DNA of 64,000 nt, from the NCBI GenBank assembly GCA_934675465.1, contig CAKUQM010000002.1, positions 26,789 through 90,788 of the forward strand, read 5' to 3'. The translations under genes were made by a program, and so were the position numbers. The notes beneath the pieces were generated by a model that saw only the letters and a list, made by a program, of their open reading frames with translations, ran no database searches and was not told the origin of the DNA. The stretch's first letter is position 1. The number at the start of each line of letters is the position of its first letter. The stretch is from an uncultured Erysipelotrichaceae bacterium (GTDB lineage: Bacteria > Bacillota_I > Bacilli_A > Erysipelotrichales > Erysipelotrichaceae). This document shows positions 20,037 to 29,149 of the stretch, piece after piece.

Positions 20037-20564
20037 TTAAATATCATTCTTTTTATTATCTGATGTTGCACGATATGCATGGTTCTCTACATATGCCATC
20101 ATACGGTTATACAGTACTACATAGAAAAGCATGGCAAGGATACTGCCTATTGCGCCCAAAAGTGCATAAGAGTTGTTCAGTGCTATCAATAACATAATAC
20201 CAATCCACACTACAACGCATATGGCGATAGTTGCGATATGTTCACGTAACCACTTCTTCTTGAAAAATGCTATCTTTTCTTTTAGAGTGAAGGTGCTGTT
20301 GTTTAGTGCTGTAACAAGATTGTTGTCAGCAGCTTTCTTGAAGTCATCTAACAAAAGTCGTTCTCCGCTTATAAGTTCATTGATACTTACATCAAACTCC
20401 TTTGCAAGAAGTGATAGCATTTCAATATCTGGCATATAATTGCCGTTCTCCCAACGAGAAATGGTTTTGTTTGTTACACCAAGCTTTTCTCCAAGCTGCT
20501 CTTGCGTCAAATCTTTTTCTTTCCGTAGAGTAGCTATAAACTTTCCTATCTTTATCTGATTCAT
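20037..20564 (-). CDS. XRE-family regulator with C-terminal membrane segments
   Basis: 175 residues. The Cro/CI-type helix-turn-helix is at about 5-60 (LRKEKDLTQEQLGEKLGVTNKTISRWENGNYMPDIE is the visible core, split here as recognition helix KTISRWE). The C-terminal half has two hydrophobic segments (IATIAICVVVWIGIMLLIAL and LLGAIGSILAMLFYVVL), so the regulator is membrane-attached. Such HTH-membrane proteins often sense envelope stress or antimicrobials. The start at 20564 has AGAGG upstream (20573-20577); the frame extends further but without a ribosome binding site. Confidence 0.85.
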   Translation of the reverse strand: MNQIKIGKFIATLRKEKDLTQEQLGEKLGVTNKTISRWENGNYMPDIEMLSLLAKEFDVSINELISGERLLLDDFKKAADNNLVTALNNSTFTLKEKIAFFKKKWLREHIATIAICVVVWIGIMLLIALNNSYALLGAIGSILAMLFYVVLYNRMMAYVENHAYRATSDNKKNDI

Positions 20565-20631
20565 TATTATAACCTCTAAAGAAAGTATAACGCGTTTTTT
20601 AAATAAGAATCTTCCCCACAAACAGCGAAAA

Positions 20632-20660
20632 GTAAAAAAAAGACTGCTCATAATGAACAG
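20632..20660 (-). terminator. Terminator of adhE
   Basis: Read on the minus strand, CTGTTCA (20654-20660) pairs with TGAGCAG (20644-20650; one G-T pair) and is followed by a run of T, just after the adhE stop codon. Confidence 0.75.
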
Positions 20661-20672
20661 CCTTTAGATTAA

Positions 20673-23339
20673 CTATTTCTTAGAAGCTTTAGGGGCTTTC
20701 TTAACTTCAGCCTTCTTTTCGTCTTCTAATGTCTTATAAGAACCCTTGTATGATTCGGCTAAGATAGTTTGGATATCCTTGATCATAGGAACTCTTGGGT
20801 TAGCTGGAGAACATTGGTCTTCATATGCTAAGTAAGAGATCTTTTCCATGTTTTCATTCCATACTTCTTCACCACAATCAGTTTGAGCCTTGAATGACAT
20901 ATCGATACCAAGTTCAACTGCTAGCTTGTAACATGCATCAGCATAAGCTCTTACACCTTCTTCAACAGTATCAAACTTTAAGCCGATAGCTCTAGCAAGT
21001 TCTGCATACTTTTCATCAGCCTTGTAGTAGTTGTACTTAGGCCATACACCTGGCTTAGTAGGACGAGTACCATTGTATCTGATTACATATGGAAGAAGAA
21101 TTGCGTTAGCTCTTCCGTGAGGTACATGGTATTCACCACCAATCTTATGAGCGATAGAGTGGTTTAGACCTAGGAATGCGTTAGCGAATGCCATACCTGC
21201 AAGACAGCTTGCGTTGTGCATCTTTTCTCTAGCTTCAGGATCTTGCTTACCATTTCTATAAGCTCTTGGCAAGTATTCGAATACGATCTTAATAGCTTGT
21301 AAACATAAACCATCAGTGAAGTCGTTAGCTAATGTACTTACATATGCTTCAGTAGCATGTGTTAATACGTCCATACCTGTATCAGCAGTAACCTTAGCAG
21401 GAAGTGACATTGTTAGTGATGGGTCAACGATAGCTACTGTAGGTGTTAAAGAGTAGTCAGTTAATGGATACTTCTTATGTTCAACCTTATCAGTGATAAC
21501 AGCGAATGGTGTTACTTCTGAACCAGTACCTGATGTTGTTGGGATACATACTAACTTAGACTTTCTACCAAGTTCAGGATACTTGAAGGCACGCTTTCTG
21601 ATATCCATGAATTTTTGTTTAAGGTCATTGAAGTCTACATCTGGTTGTTCATAGAATAACCACATACCCTTAGCAGCATCCATACAGCTACCACCACCTA
21701 GGGCGATGATTGTGTCTGGTCTGAATGCATCCATTAGAGATAGACCCTTCTTAACTGTTTGGATAGATGGATCTGGTTCAACGTCACAGAATAATTGAAT
21801 TTGAACGTTGTTTCTTCTCTTTTCTAATTGTTGAGTAATCTTTGATAGATAGCCTAAGTCAACCATTGATCTATCAGTAACGATGAATACTCTATCAACA
21901 TCACGCATATCTTTTAGATATTCAATAGAATTTCTTTCAAAGTAAATCTTTGAAGGTACCTTGAACCATTGCATATTATTTCTTCTCCTTGCGACTTTCT
22001 TGATATTTAATAGATTGATTGAACTTACGTTACCACTTACTGAGTTATGTCCATAAGAACCACAACCTAGAGTAAGAGATGGAATCATACTATTATAGAT
22101 GTTACCAATACCACCAAGTGAAGATGGAGAGTTTACACAAATTCTGCATGCTTCTAGTCTTTCACCATACTTAACAGCTAAGTCATCATTCATTGTATGA
22201 ATTACAGCTGTATGACCAAGACCATTGAATTCAACCATAGCTTCAGCTTTATTGAAACCATCCTCGATTGATTCAGCCTTTAACATAGCTAATACTGGTG
22301 ATAACTTTTCACGAGTTAGAGGTTCTTTTGGTCCTACTTCCTTACATTCACAAATTAAGATTGAAGTGTCTTCAGGAACTTCAAATCCAGCTCTCTTTGC
22401 GATAGAAGCAGCTGACTTACCTACTACCCATGGATCTAATTTAGCGTTATCTACTTCAGCTGAATAGCCCTTAACACCAAATAGAGATAATTCTAATAAT
22501 TCTTTTTCTTTCGCGCTACAGAAGTGAACACGATAGTTCTTGAACATTTCCTTAGCGTCATCATAAATTTCTTTATCAATGATTACAGCTTGTTCAGAAG
22601 CACAAATCATACCGTTATCGAATGTCTTTGACATTACAACGTCGTTGATTGCTTGTCTTAAGTTAGCTGTTGTTTCGATGTATGCTGGAACGTTACCGGC
22701 ACCAACACCTAATGCTGGTTTACCACAAGAGTAAGCAGCTCTAACCAATGCGTTACCACCTGTTGCTAGGATTGTAGCGACATCTGGGTGGTTCATAAGA
22801 GCACCTGTTGCTTCCATGCTTGGGTGTTCAATCCATTGGATACAGTTTTCTGGAGCACCAGCCTTAACTGCAGCTTCATATACTACCTTAGCAGCAGCAA
22901 CTGAACATTTTTGAGCATTTGGGTGGAAACCAAATACGATTGGGTTTCTTGTCTTTAAACAGATTAATGACTTGAAGATTGCAGTACTTGTTGGGTTTGT
23001 AACTGGAGTAACACCACATACAACACCCACAGGGCTTGCGATATATGACATGCCTTCTACTTCATCTTCTTTGATTACACCAACAGTCTTTTGGTGACGC
23101 ATATTGTTTACGATATATTCACATGCGAATAGGTTCTTTGTAGCCTTATCCTCAAATACACCTCTTCCTGTTTCTTCAATCGCTAATTTTGCTAGATTAC
23201 CGTGTTGGTCTAATGCAGCAACACTTGCTTTCGCAACGATATAGTCGATTTTTTCTTGGTCTAAAGCTTCGAAGTCAACTAGTGCTTTTTTAGCTTTTTC
23301 AACCAATGAATTAATTTCTTGTTGAACGTTGTTTTCCAT
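20673..23339 (-). CDS. adhE: Bifunctional acetaldehyde-CoA/alcohol dehydrogenase AdhE
   Basis: 888 residues, full length. The N-terminal CoA-acylating aldehyde dehydrogenase domain (about 1-440) contains GVVCGVTPVTNPTSTAIFK and the catalytic-Cys region NGMICASEQ. The C-terminal Fe-dependent alcohol dehydrogenase domain (about 455-870) contains GGGSCMDAAKGMW, CIPTTSGTGSEVTPF and the metal-binding histidines in MDVLTHATEAY, LNHSIAHKIGG and VPHGRANAI. It converts acetyl-CoA via acetaldehyde to ethanol, consuming two NADH, and polymerises into spirosomes. The ATG at 23339 has GAGGT 7 bases upstream; the frame extends 51 codons further without support. A lysine-rich tail (KKAEVKKAPKASKK) ends the protein. 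Confidence 0.96.
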   Translation of the reverse strand: MENNVQQEINSLVEKAKKALVDFEALDQEKIDYIVAKASVAALDQHGNLAKLAIEETGRGVFEDKATKNLFACEYIVNNMRHQKTVGVIKEDEVEGMSYIASPVGVVCGVTPVTNPTSTAIFKSLICLKTRNPIVFGFHPNAQKCSVAAAKVVYEAAVKAGAPENCIQWIEHPSMEATGALMNHPDVATILATGGNALVRAAYSCGKPALGVGAGNVPAYIETTANLRQAINDVVMSKTFDNGMICASEQAVIIDKEIYDDAKEMFKNYRVHFCSAKEKELLELSLFGVKGYSAEVDNAKLDPWVVGKSAASIAKRAGFEVPEDTSILICECKEVGPKEPLTREKLSPVLAMLKAESIEDGFNKAEAMVEFNGLGHTAVIHTMNDDLAVKYGERLEACRICVNSPSSLGGIGNIYNSMIPSLTLGCGSYGHNSVSGNVSSINLLNIKKVARRRNNMQWFKVPSKIYFERNSIEYLKDMRDVDRVFIVTDRSMVDLGYLSKITQQLEKRRNNVQIQLFCDVEPDPSIQTVKKGLSLMDAFRPDTIIALGGGSCMDAAKGMWLFYEQPDVDFNDLKQKFMDIRKRAFKYPELGRKSKLVCIPTTSGTGSEVTPFAVITDKVEHKKYPLTDYSLTPTVAIVDPSLTMSLPAKVTADTGMDVLTHATEAYVSTLANDFTDGLCLQAIKIVFEYLPRAYRNGKQDPEAREKMHNASCLAGMAFANAFLGLNHSIAHKIGGEYHVPHGRANAILLPYVIRYNGTRPTKPGVWPKYNYYKADEKYAELARAIGLKFDTVEEGVRAYADACYKLAVELGIDMSFKAQTDCGEEVWNENMEKISYLAYEDQCSPANPRVPMIKDIQTILAESYKGSYKTLEDEKKAEVKKAPKASKK

Positions 23340-23395
23340 TTTTTTACCTCGCTTGAGACAATTTTCACAAAAATGACTTTTAATGTCAATAACAA

Positions 23396-23413
23396 ATGTT
23401 AACTTTTTAACAA
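23396..23413 (-). promoter_or_regulatory. Rex operator upstream of adhE
   Basis: On the minus strand TTGTTAAAAAGTTAACAT matches the clostridial Rex consensus TTGTTAANNNNTTAACAA at 13 of 14 specified positions. Rex represses fermentative genes when NADH/NAD+ is low, so adhE should be induced under reducing conditions. No rex gene is in the window. Confidence 0.8.
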
Positions 23414-23426
23414 GTAAGCGTTTACA
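23413..23426. promoter_or_regulatory. cre (CcpA) box between adhE and yitT
   Basis: AGTAAGCGTTTACA matches the cre consensus TGWAANCGNTNWCA except at the first position. It abuts the Rex operator. On the adhE strand a candidate promoter (TTGACA, 17 bases, GAAAAT) lies downstream, so the box is upstream of the -35 element, a position often used for CcpA activation. Confidence 0.65.
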
Positions 23427-23461
23427 TTTTTTTGAGGCTATATAAATGATAAAATATCGGG

Positions 23462-24316
23462 GTGAAAAACACTTTAAAAGATTATATTTCAATTATTTTT
23501 TGGTCAGCTATATTTGCCCTTAGTTGTAACCTTTTTATTGTTCCTTTTAATTTGTATGGAGGAGGCATAATTGGTCTAGCACAGGTTATTCGTACTTTAA
23601 TTGTTAATATTACAGGTATTGAATCAAATATTGATTTAACTGGTATTACTAACTTACTCATTAATATTCCTTTATTGTTGATAGCTTTAAAGAAGTTAAA
23701 TAAGGAATTTGTCTATAAGACTATCGTATCAGTAGTTGTTCAAACATTAGCTTTTTCAGTGATGTTTGAAAGCTCTCCAATTAGCGATAAATTAGTGAGT
23801 ATTATAGTTGGTGGTACTATTTGCGGTTTTGCGGTAGCTAGAATACTTGTATGTAAGGCCAGTGGTGGTGGAAACGATATCATCGGTATGTTGTTGACAC
23901 TAAAGAATCCGATGATTAGTGTTGGAAAGTATTGTTTATATTTCAATTGTGCTTTGTATACCTTGTGTGCATGTTTATTTAATTTTGAGGTTGCGGTATA
24001 CTCTATTATCCAAGCCTTTGTTTATTCTTTGATGGTAGATAAGGGGCATCTTGAGAATATTGATGTAGCTTTAATGATCTTTACCAAGAATGAGAACGTT
24101 AAGAAGATGATTATGGAAGATAATAGAAGAGGTGTTACAACTTGGACTGGTAAGGGTGCTTATACTAATAAGGAAACAGAAGTGTTAGTTTCGGTTGTTT
24201 CTAAGTATGAAGTTCCTTTATTAAAGAAGAAGATAAGAAAGATTGATAAGGATGCGTTTATAATTGTTTCAAATGTCGAAGATGTATCCGGTGGATATGA
24301 GAAAAGGCTTGTATAA
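23462..24316 (+). CDS. YitT-family membrane protein (DUF161/DUF2179)
   Basis: 284 residues. The first ~195 residues hold five to six membrane segments with the family motif NLYGGGIIGLAQVI and the conserved CKASGGGNDIIG. The C-terminal DUF2179 domain (about 205-284) lies in the cytosol and contains RRGVTTWTGKGAYTNKE. YitT proteins are widespread in Bacillota and their transported substrate is not established. The start is GTG at 23462; there is little ribosome binding site, and a TAAAAT box lies 6 bases upstream. It precedes rsmG and probably shares its transcript. Confidence 0.88.
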   Translation: MKNTLKDYISIIFWSAIFALSCNLFIVPFNLYGGGIIGLAQVIRTLIVNITGIESNIDLTGITNLLINIPLLLIALKKLNKEFVYKTIVSVVVQTLAFSVMFESSPISDKLVSIIVGGTICGFAVARILVCKASGGGNDIIGMLLTLKNPMISVGKYCLYFNCALYTLCACLFNFEVAVYSIIQAFVYSLMVDKGHLENIDVALMIFTKNENVKKMIMEDNRRGVTTWTGKGAYTNKETEVLVSVVSKYEVPLLKKKIRKIDKDAFIIVSNVEDVSGGYEKRLV

Positions 24317-24326
24317 TAGGTGTAGT

Positions 24327-25025
24327 ATGACAAAGGATGAATTTTTAAAGATATTGGCTGAAAAAGGATTAGAGTTAAGCGATAGGCAGATGGAACAGTT
24401 TTGTACTTATGCTGCTTTTTTAAAAGAATATAATGAGAAAATAAATTTAACAGCCATTTATGAGTTTGAGGATGTTTTAGATAAGCACTTCTATGATTCT
24501 TTATTATTGAGTTTTGATGTAAAGATGGAAGGTACTTTGGTGGATGTTGGTACTGGTGCTGGTTTTCCAGGTGTGGTTTTAAAGATTGCTTATCCAGATT
24601 TGAGAGTTATTTTGATTGAACCTTTGATGAAAAGATGTGTGTTCTTAAATGAATTAATAAGTAAATTAGGACTTGAGGGTATTGAAGTAATTAACACCAG
24701 AGGCGAGGATTATTCTTTGATACATCGAGAAGAATATGATTATGTAACGGCTAGGGCTGTGACTAATTTGAATGCGTTGATTGAAGTATGTGGTGCTATG
24801 GTTAAGAAAGATGGCTATTTCATTGCCCTAAGGGGTTCAAGTGGCCAAGGTGAGATTGATGGTGCTAGTAATGCGATTAAGCAAATGAATTTTGAGTGTG
24901 AGCGTATTGTTGAACATAGCTTGAATGATGGTTCTTTAAGAGTGATTGGTTATTTGAGAAAAGTGGGGGCTACACCTAAAAAATTGCCTAGAAAATATAG
25001 TATAATTAAGCAGAGACCTTTATGA
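24327..25025 (+). CDS. rsmG: 16S rRNA (guanine527-N7)-methyltransferase
   Basis: 232 residues. The SAM-binding motif VDVGTGAGFPGVVLKIAYP (about 71-89) and the downstream YDYVTARAVTNLNAL are hallmarks of RsmG/GidB. It methylates G527 of 16S rRNA in the ribosomal decoding region; its loss gives low-level streptomycin resistance in other bacteria. The frame opens upstream at 24264, but the ATG at 24327 follows an AGGTG site and lies just after the yitT stop. Its last codons overlap the noc start by four bases (ATGA), so the two are translationally coupled. Confidence 0.95.
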   Translation: MTKDEFLKILAEKGLELSDRQMEQFCTYAAFLKEYNEKINLTAIYEFEDVLDKHFYDSLLLSFDVKMEGTLVDVGTGAGFPGVVLKIAYPDLRVILIEPLMKRCVFLNELISKLGLEGIEVINTRGEDYSLIHREEYDYVTARAVTNLNALIEVCGAMVKKDGYFIALRGSSGQGEIDGASNAIKQMNFECERIVEHSLNDGSLRVIGYLRKVGATPKKLPRKYSIIKQRPL

Positions 25026-25774
25026 GTGAAATAGTAGAAATTGATATTAGTAAAATAGTTCCAAATAGAAGCCAGCCTAGACTTGCTTTTTATGATGATA
25101 CAGTTAAATCATTGGCCTTGAGTATTAAGGAAAATGGTTTGTTGCAACCTATTAGTGTTAGAAAAATGGACAATGGCCAGTATGAGCTTATTGCGGGTGA
25201 ACGTAGATTTAGAGCTTGTCAATATAATGGTGATACAAAGATTAGAGCTATTATCTATGATATGTCTGATGAGAAGAGTGCTACTTTGTCTTTGATTGAG
25301 AATATTCAAAGAGAAAGTTTGAATGCAGTTGAACAAGCTATGGCGATGGCACGTATTATGAGGGATGAGGATATCACTCAAAATGAATTGGCTGAGCGTC
25401 TTGGTTATAAACAATCAACTGTTGCTAATAAGTTACGTTTATTGAAGTTGCCTGATTATGTTAAGGAAGCTGTTAGTCATGGTCAAATCTCTGAGCGTCA
25501 TGCAAGAGCCTTATTAAAGGTTCCAAGTGAGCGTCTTGAGGAAGTATTTAACACGATTGTGACAAGAGAATATAATGTAGCGAAAAGTGAAGAGTATATA
25601 AAGGAATTACTTGAAACAAATAAGCATTCGCTTGGTATTTCTGGTAATGTTCAAATTGGTATTAATACTATTAATAAGGCTTATGAGATGGTTAAGAAAT
25701 CAGGTATTGATGCTGATTATCAGATGACTGAATATGGTGATAATGTTAAGATAGTCATCAGGTTTAAAAAGTAG
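25022..25774 (+). CDS. noc: Nucleoid occlusion protein / ParB paralogue
   Basis: 250 residues of the ParB/Noc family: N-terminal CTPase fold with QPRLAFYDDTVKSLALSIKENG, GERRFRAC and ENIQRESL, then a helix-turn-helix (ITQNELAERLGYKQSTVANKLRLLKLP). The N terminus lacks an obvious amphipathic membrane helix of the Bacillus Noc type. Position between rsmG and parA matches noc in Bacillus, so Noc is the best name, although the lack of that helix leaves room for a second ParB. It should bind DNA sites and prevent septation over the nucleoid. Confidence 0.82.
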   Translation: MSEIVEIDISKIVPNRSQPRLAFYDDTVKSLALSIKENGLLQPISVRKMDNGQYELIAGERRFRACQYNGDTKIRAIIYDMSDEKSATLSLIENIQRESLNAVEQAMAMARIMRDEDITQNELAERLGYKQSTVANKLRLLKLPDYVKEAVSHGQISERHARALLKVPSERLEEVFNTIVTREYNVAKSEEYIKELLETNKHSLGISGNVQIGINTINKAYEMVKKSGIDADYQMTEYGDNVKIVIRFKK

Positions 25775-25784
25775 GGGAGATATT

Positions 25785-26558
25785 ATGGCGAAAATAATTG
25801 CAATTGCGAATCAAAAAGGTGGCGTTGGTAAGACGACTACTTCTATAAATTTAGCGGCAGGACTTGCTTATTTGTCTAAGAAGGTTTTGTTGATTGACTT
25901 TGATCCACAGGGTAACGCTACACAGGGTGTAGGTCATGATGTGGCGATTGAGGATTTAACGGTTTATGATGCTTTACTTGGTGGTAGTGATATTAAGGAT
26001 TGTATTAAGTCTTTAAAGAAACCACCTCTTGATATTTTACCTGCTAATATTTCTTTGGCCGGTGCTGATTTAGAGATTGCGAAAATCACTGAGAATCGTG
26101 AACAAATCTTAAAGAATACACTAGAGGGTGTTAAGGATGAATATGACTATATCATCATCGATTGTCCACCTTCTTTGGGTTTACTTAATACTAATGCGTT
26201 GACTGCTGCTGATTCGGTTATTATTCCAGTACAGTGTGAATATTATGCGCTAGAGGGTGTTACTCAGCTTCTACAAACTATTAGACTTGTACAAAAGTTG
26301 TTTAATCCTAGTTTGAAGATTGAGGGTGTGCTACTAACAATGTATGATGCACGTACTAATTTGAGTAGTGAAGTAAGTAGTGAAGTAAGAAAGCATTTTA
26401 AGGAAAAGGCTTATCGTACATATATTCCAAGAAATATTAAATTATCAGAGGCTCCAAGTATGGGCAAGTCAATTTATGATTATGATATGGCTTGTGAGGG
26501 CGCTAGAGCTTATGTTGCGTTGACTAAAGAAGTTATTGATAGTAATGAGGTAAGATAA
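25785..26558 (+). CDS. parA: Chromosome partitioning ATPase ParA/Soj
   Basis: 257 residues. Deviant Walker A motif KGGVGKTTT (residues 11-19), switch I region DFDPQGNATQG and Walker B YIIIDCPPSLG. ParA dimers bind DNA nonspecifically and are released by ParB-stimulated ATP hydrolysis, driving origin segregation and regulating DnaA. It is preceded by GGGGAG and lies 10 bases after noc and one base before parB. Confidence 0.95.
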   Translation: MAKIIAIANQKGGVGKTTTSINLAAGLAYLSKKVLLIDFDPQGNATQGVGHDVAIEDLTVYDALLGGSDIKDCIKSLKKPPLDILPANISLAGADLEIAKITENREQILKNTLEGVKDEYDYIIIDCPPSLGLLNTNALTAADSVIIPVQCEYYALEGVTQLLQTIRLVQKLFNPSLKIEGVLLTMYDARTNLSSEVSSEVRKHFKEKAYRTYIPRNIKLSEAPSMGKSIYDYDMACEGARAYVALTKEVIDSNEVR

Positions 26559-26559
26559 A

Positions 26560-27423
26560 ATGGCTAAGAAATTAGGTAAGGGTTTAGGAGAAATATTTGG
26601 TGATAATATCGATTCTGTTTTAGATGAGATTTCCAAGGGTACAAGTGATGTTAAGGGTGATAAGCTTTTAATCAGTGTTAGCGAGATTAGACCTAATCCT
26701 TATCAGCCTCGTAAGCTTTTCGATGAGGAAGCTTTAAAGGATTTAAGTGCTTCTATTAAGGAAAAAGGTGTCTTTACACCAATTCTAGTTCGTAAGTCAT
26801 TAAAGGGTTATGAGTTAATTGCCGGTGAGCGTCGTTTGAAGGCTTCTAAGATGGCTGGGTTAAAGGAAATTCCAGCTATGGTGGTGGATTTTGATGATGC
26901 GAATATGATGGAGGTTTCTTTACTTGAGAATGTTCAAAGAGAGAATTTAACTCCAATTGAAGAGGCTGAGGCCTATGACAATATCATTAAAAGATTAAAT
27001 TATACACAGGATGAATTGTCAAAGAAGGTTGGTAAGTCTCGTGCTTATATTACAAATAGTTTAAGAATTTTGAAGTTGCCAACAAGGGTGAGAGCTTATG
27101 TTAATGATGGCAAGTTGTCTTTAGGTCATGCGAAGGCTTTGTTAGCTTTTGAGGATGAGGATAAGATTAATGAGGTTGCCGATAGGGCCATTAAAGAGGA
27201 TCTTACTGTAAGAGATGTTGAAAAGTTGGCTAAAGATAAACCAACTGTTAAGAAAAAGAAGGAAGTAGTGGTTGATCCTTATATGGAGAGTGTTCGTAAG
27301 AATCTTGAGAATAAGTTTCAAACAGGTGTTGAGTTAGATGGTAAGAAAATCGTCCTTCATTATAATGATGTTGATGATTTAAATAGAATCTTAGAAATAA
27401 TGGATTGTTTAGAAAAGGATTAA
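26560..27423 (+). CDS. parB: Chromosome partitioning protein ParB/Spo0J
   Basis: 287 residues. CTP-binding motifs NPYQPRKLFDEEALKDLSAS, GERRLKASK and ENVQRENL, then the helix-turn-helix YTQDELSKKVGKSRAYITNS and a C-terminal dimerisation domain ending in NRILEIMDCL. ParB loads at parS sites as a CTP-dependent sliding clamp and recruits SMC. It immediately follows parA. I did not see a parS-like palindrome in or near this cluster. Confidence 0.95.
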   Translation: MAKKLGKGLGEIFGDNIDSVLDEISKGTSDVKGDKLLISVSEIRPNPYQPRKLFDEEALKDLSASIKEKGVFTPILVRKSLKGYELIAGERRLKASKMAGLKEIPAMVVDFDDANMMEVSLLENVQRENLTPIEEAEAYDNIIKRLNYTQDELSKKVGKSRAYITNSLRILKLPTRVRAYVNDGKLSLGHAKALLAFEDEDKINEVADRAIKEDLTVRDVEKLAKDKPTVKKKKEVVVDPYMESVRKNLENKFQTGVELDGKKIVLHYNDVDDLNRILEIMDCLEKD

Positions 27424-27428
27424 GAATT

Positions 27429-28604
27429 ATGAGCGAGAAACAAGAAGACAAGATCGTATTAACTTTGAATAATGAAGTTAATGAAGAAGAACAAGAGCAA
27501 GTTGAAGAGACTGTTAAAGAACCGGTTAAAGTAAGCGAGGAAGAGGTATTAGCAGCTAGAGTTAATGATGATGGTTTGACTGAGGAGGAAAAGAAGCAGG
27601 TTGCTGATTTTTCTAAGCAAATTGATATTACTCAAGCTAATGCAGTATTACAATATGGTGCAAGTGCTCAAACTAAGGTGGCAGATTTTTCTGAGCAAAC
27701 TTTAAAGAATGTACGTACTAAGGATTTGGATTCTATTGGTGATACTTTAGAGGATTTGGTTAAGGAGCTTAAGGGCTTTAATGCCAATGAAAAGGATGAT
27801 AGTTTCTTTGGTAAGTTGTTCAAAAAGCCTGCTGATGCGGTTACTAATATGAAGATTAAGTATGATAGTGCTTCAGCAAATGTTGATAAGATTGTTAAGA
27901 TTTTAGAGGATCATCAAGTTACTTTATTAAAGGACATTTCTTTATTAGATCAACTTTATGAAAAGAACTTAACTAATCAAAAAGAATTAACTATGTATAT
28001 TTTGGCTGGTTATCAAAAGCTTGATGATATTAAGAAGCATGAATTAAAGGATGCGATTGAGAAGGCTCAAAAGACAGGTGATCCTGAGGATGCTCAAAAG
28101 GCTAATGATTTGTCTAATGCGGTTAATCGTTTTGAGAAGAAGCTTCATGATTTAGAGTTAACTAGGGTTGTGGCGATTCAAACTGGTCCTCAGATTCGTT
28201 TGGTTCAAAATAATGATACTTTGATGGTTGAGAAGATTCAGTCAACTTTGGTTAATACTATTCCTTTGTGGAAGTCTCAAATGTTAATTGCGCTTGGTAT
28301 TTCTCATTCTAAGGAGGCTGCTAAGGCTCAAAATGAAGTTACTGAGATGACTAATAGAATGCTTAAGGAGAATGCTGAGAATCTTAAGATGGCTACTGTT
28401 GAGACTGCTAAGGAATCTGAAAGAGGTATTGTGGATATTGAGACTCTTACTGAGACTAATAAGAAACTTATTGAGACTCTTGAGGAGGTTCAAAAGATTC
28501 AGGTTGAAGGTAGAGAAAGAAGAGCTGCTGCTCAAGTTGAACTTAGAAAGATTGAGACTGAATTGTCTAACAAGTTAAGCGATGTAAAGGATCTAATGAA
28601 CTAA
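27429..28604 (+). CDS. TelA-family protein (toxic anion resistance family)
   Basis: 391 residues. An acidic N terminus (EVNEEEQEQVEETVKEPVK) precedes a long, almost wholly alpha-helical TelA domain with conserved FGKLFKKPADAV, LLDQLYEKNLTNQKELT and IPLWKSQMLIALG. TelA proteins are linked to tellurite and antimicrobial tolerance, but their molecular role is unknown. The ATG at 27429 is used, five bases after the parB stop, so the gene is in the parB transcript. Its last base overlaps the next start (TAATG). Confidence 0.88.
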   Translation: MSEKQEDKIVLTLNNEVNEEEQEQVEETVKEPVKVSEEEVLAARVNDDGLTEEEKKQVADFSKQIDITQANAVLQYGASAQTKVADFSEQTLKNVRTKDLDSIGDTLEDLVKELKGFNANEKDDSFFGKLFKKPADAVTNMKIKYDSASANVDKIVKILEDHQVTLLKDISLLDQLYEKNLTNQKELTMYILAGYQKLDDIKKHELKDAIEKAQKTGDPEDAQKANDLSNAVNRFEKKLHDLELTRVVAIQTGPQIRLVQNNDTLMVEKIQSTLVNTIPLWKSQMLIALGISHSKEAAKAQNEVTEMTNRMLKENAENLKMATVETAKESERGIVDIETLTETNKKLIETLEEVQKIQVEGRERRAAAQVELRKIETELSNKLSDVKDLMN

Positions 28605-29149
28605 TGAAGTGGATGGTTGGCTCTGATATTCATGGTAGTGAATTTTTCGCAGAGAAGCTAGTTAAGGCTTATAAGAAAGAAGGGGCTACTAAGTTATTAC
28701 TATTGGGTGATATTCTTTATCATGGTCCTCGTAATGATTTACCTTTAGGATATAGTCCTAAGGGTGTTATCAGGCTTTTAAATCCCTTAAAGAGAGATAT
28801 TGTCTGTGTTAGGGGGAACTGTGAGGCTGAGGTTGATCAGATGGTTCTTGAGTTTCCAGTTTTAACTGATCATGTAATCTTAGAGAATGAAAATTTAACT
28901 ATTTATATGTGTCATGGTCATCATGAGAATAATGAGAATCCACCGTTAATGAATAAGAAGTATGTCTTGTTGTGTGGTCATACTCATATTCCTAAGTTAG
29001 ATGTGCATGGTGATTATGTTTATATTAATCCTGGTTCTGTCTCACTTCCAAAGGAAGATACATGGCATGGCTATATGATTATTGAGGATAATAAGTTTAT
29101 TTGGAAGAATCTTGATGGTGAAGTCATCAGGGAATATGATTATGTTTGA
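28604..29149 (+). CDS. yfcE: YfcE-type metallophosphodiesterase
   Basis: 181 residues. Calcineurin-like phosphoesterase motifs are complete: SDIHG (7-11), GDILYHGPRN, RGNCEAEVD, CHGHH and GHTHIPKL. E. coli YfcE is a Mn-dependent phosphodiesterase active on model bis-phosphate substrates, with its cellular substrate unclear. The ATG overlaps the telA stop codon, indicating translational coupling, and the 3' end overlaps the next gene. Confidence 0.93.
   Translation: MKWMVGSDIHGSEFFAEKLVKAYKKEGATKLLLLGDILYHGPRNDLPLGYSPKGVIRLLNPLKRDIVCVRGNCEAEVDQMVLEFPVLTDHVILENENLTIYMCHGHHENNENPPLMNKKYVLLCGHTHIPKLDVHGDYVYINPGSVSLPKEDTWHGYMIIEDNKFIWKNLDGEVIREYDYV

Noticed and set aside
23340..23492. 51-residue N-terminal extension of AdhE
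   Set aside because: It would run through the Rex and cre sites and has no ribosome binding site; AdhE homologues begin at the MENN-like start.
25022..27423. parS or Noc-binding sites inside the par cluster
   Set aside because: I looked for TGTTTCACGTGAAACA-like and ATTTCCCGGGAAAT-like palindromes by eye and saw none convincing; a computed scan would be needed.
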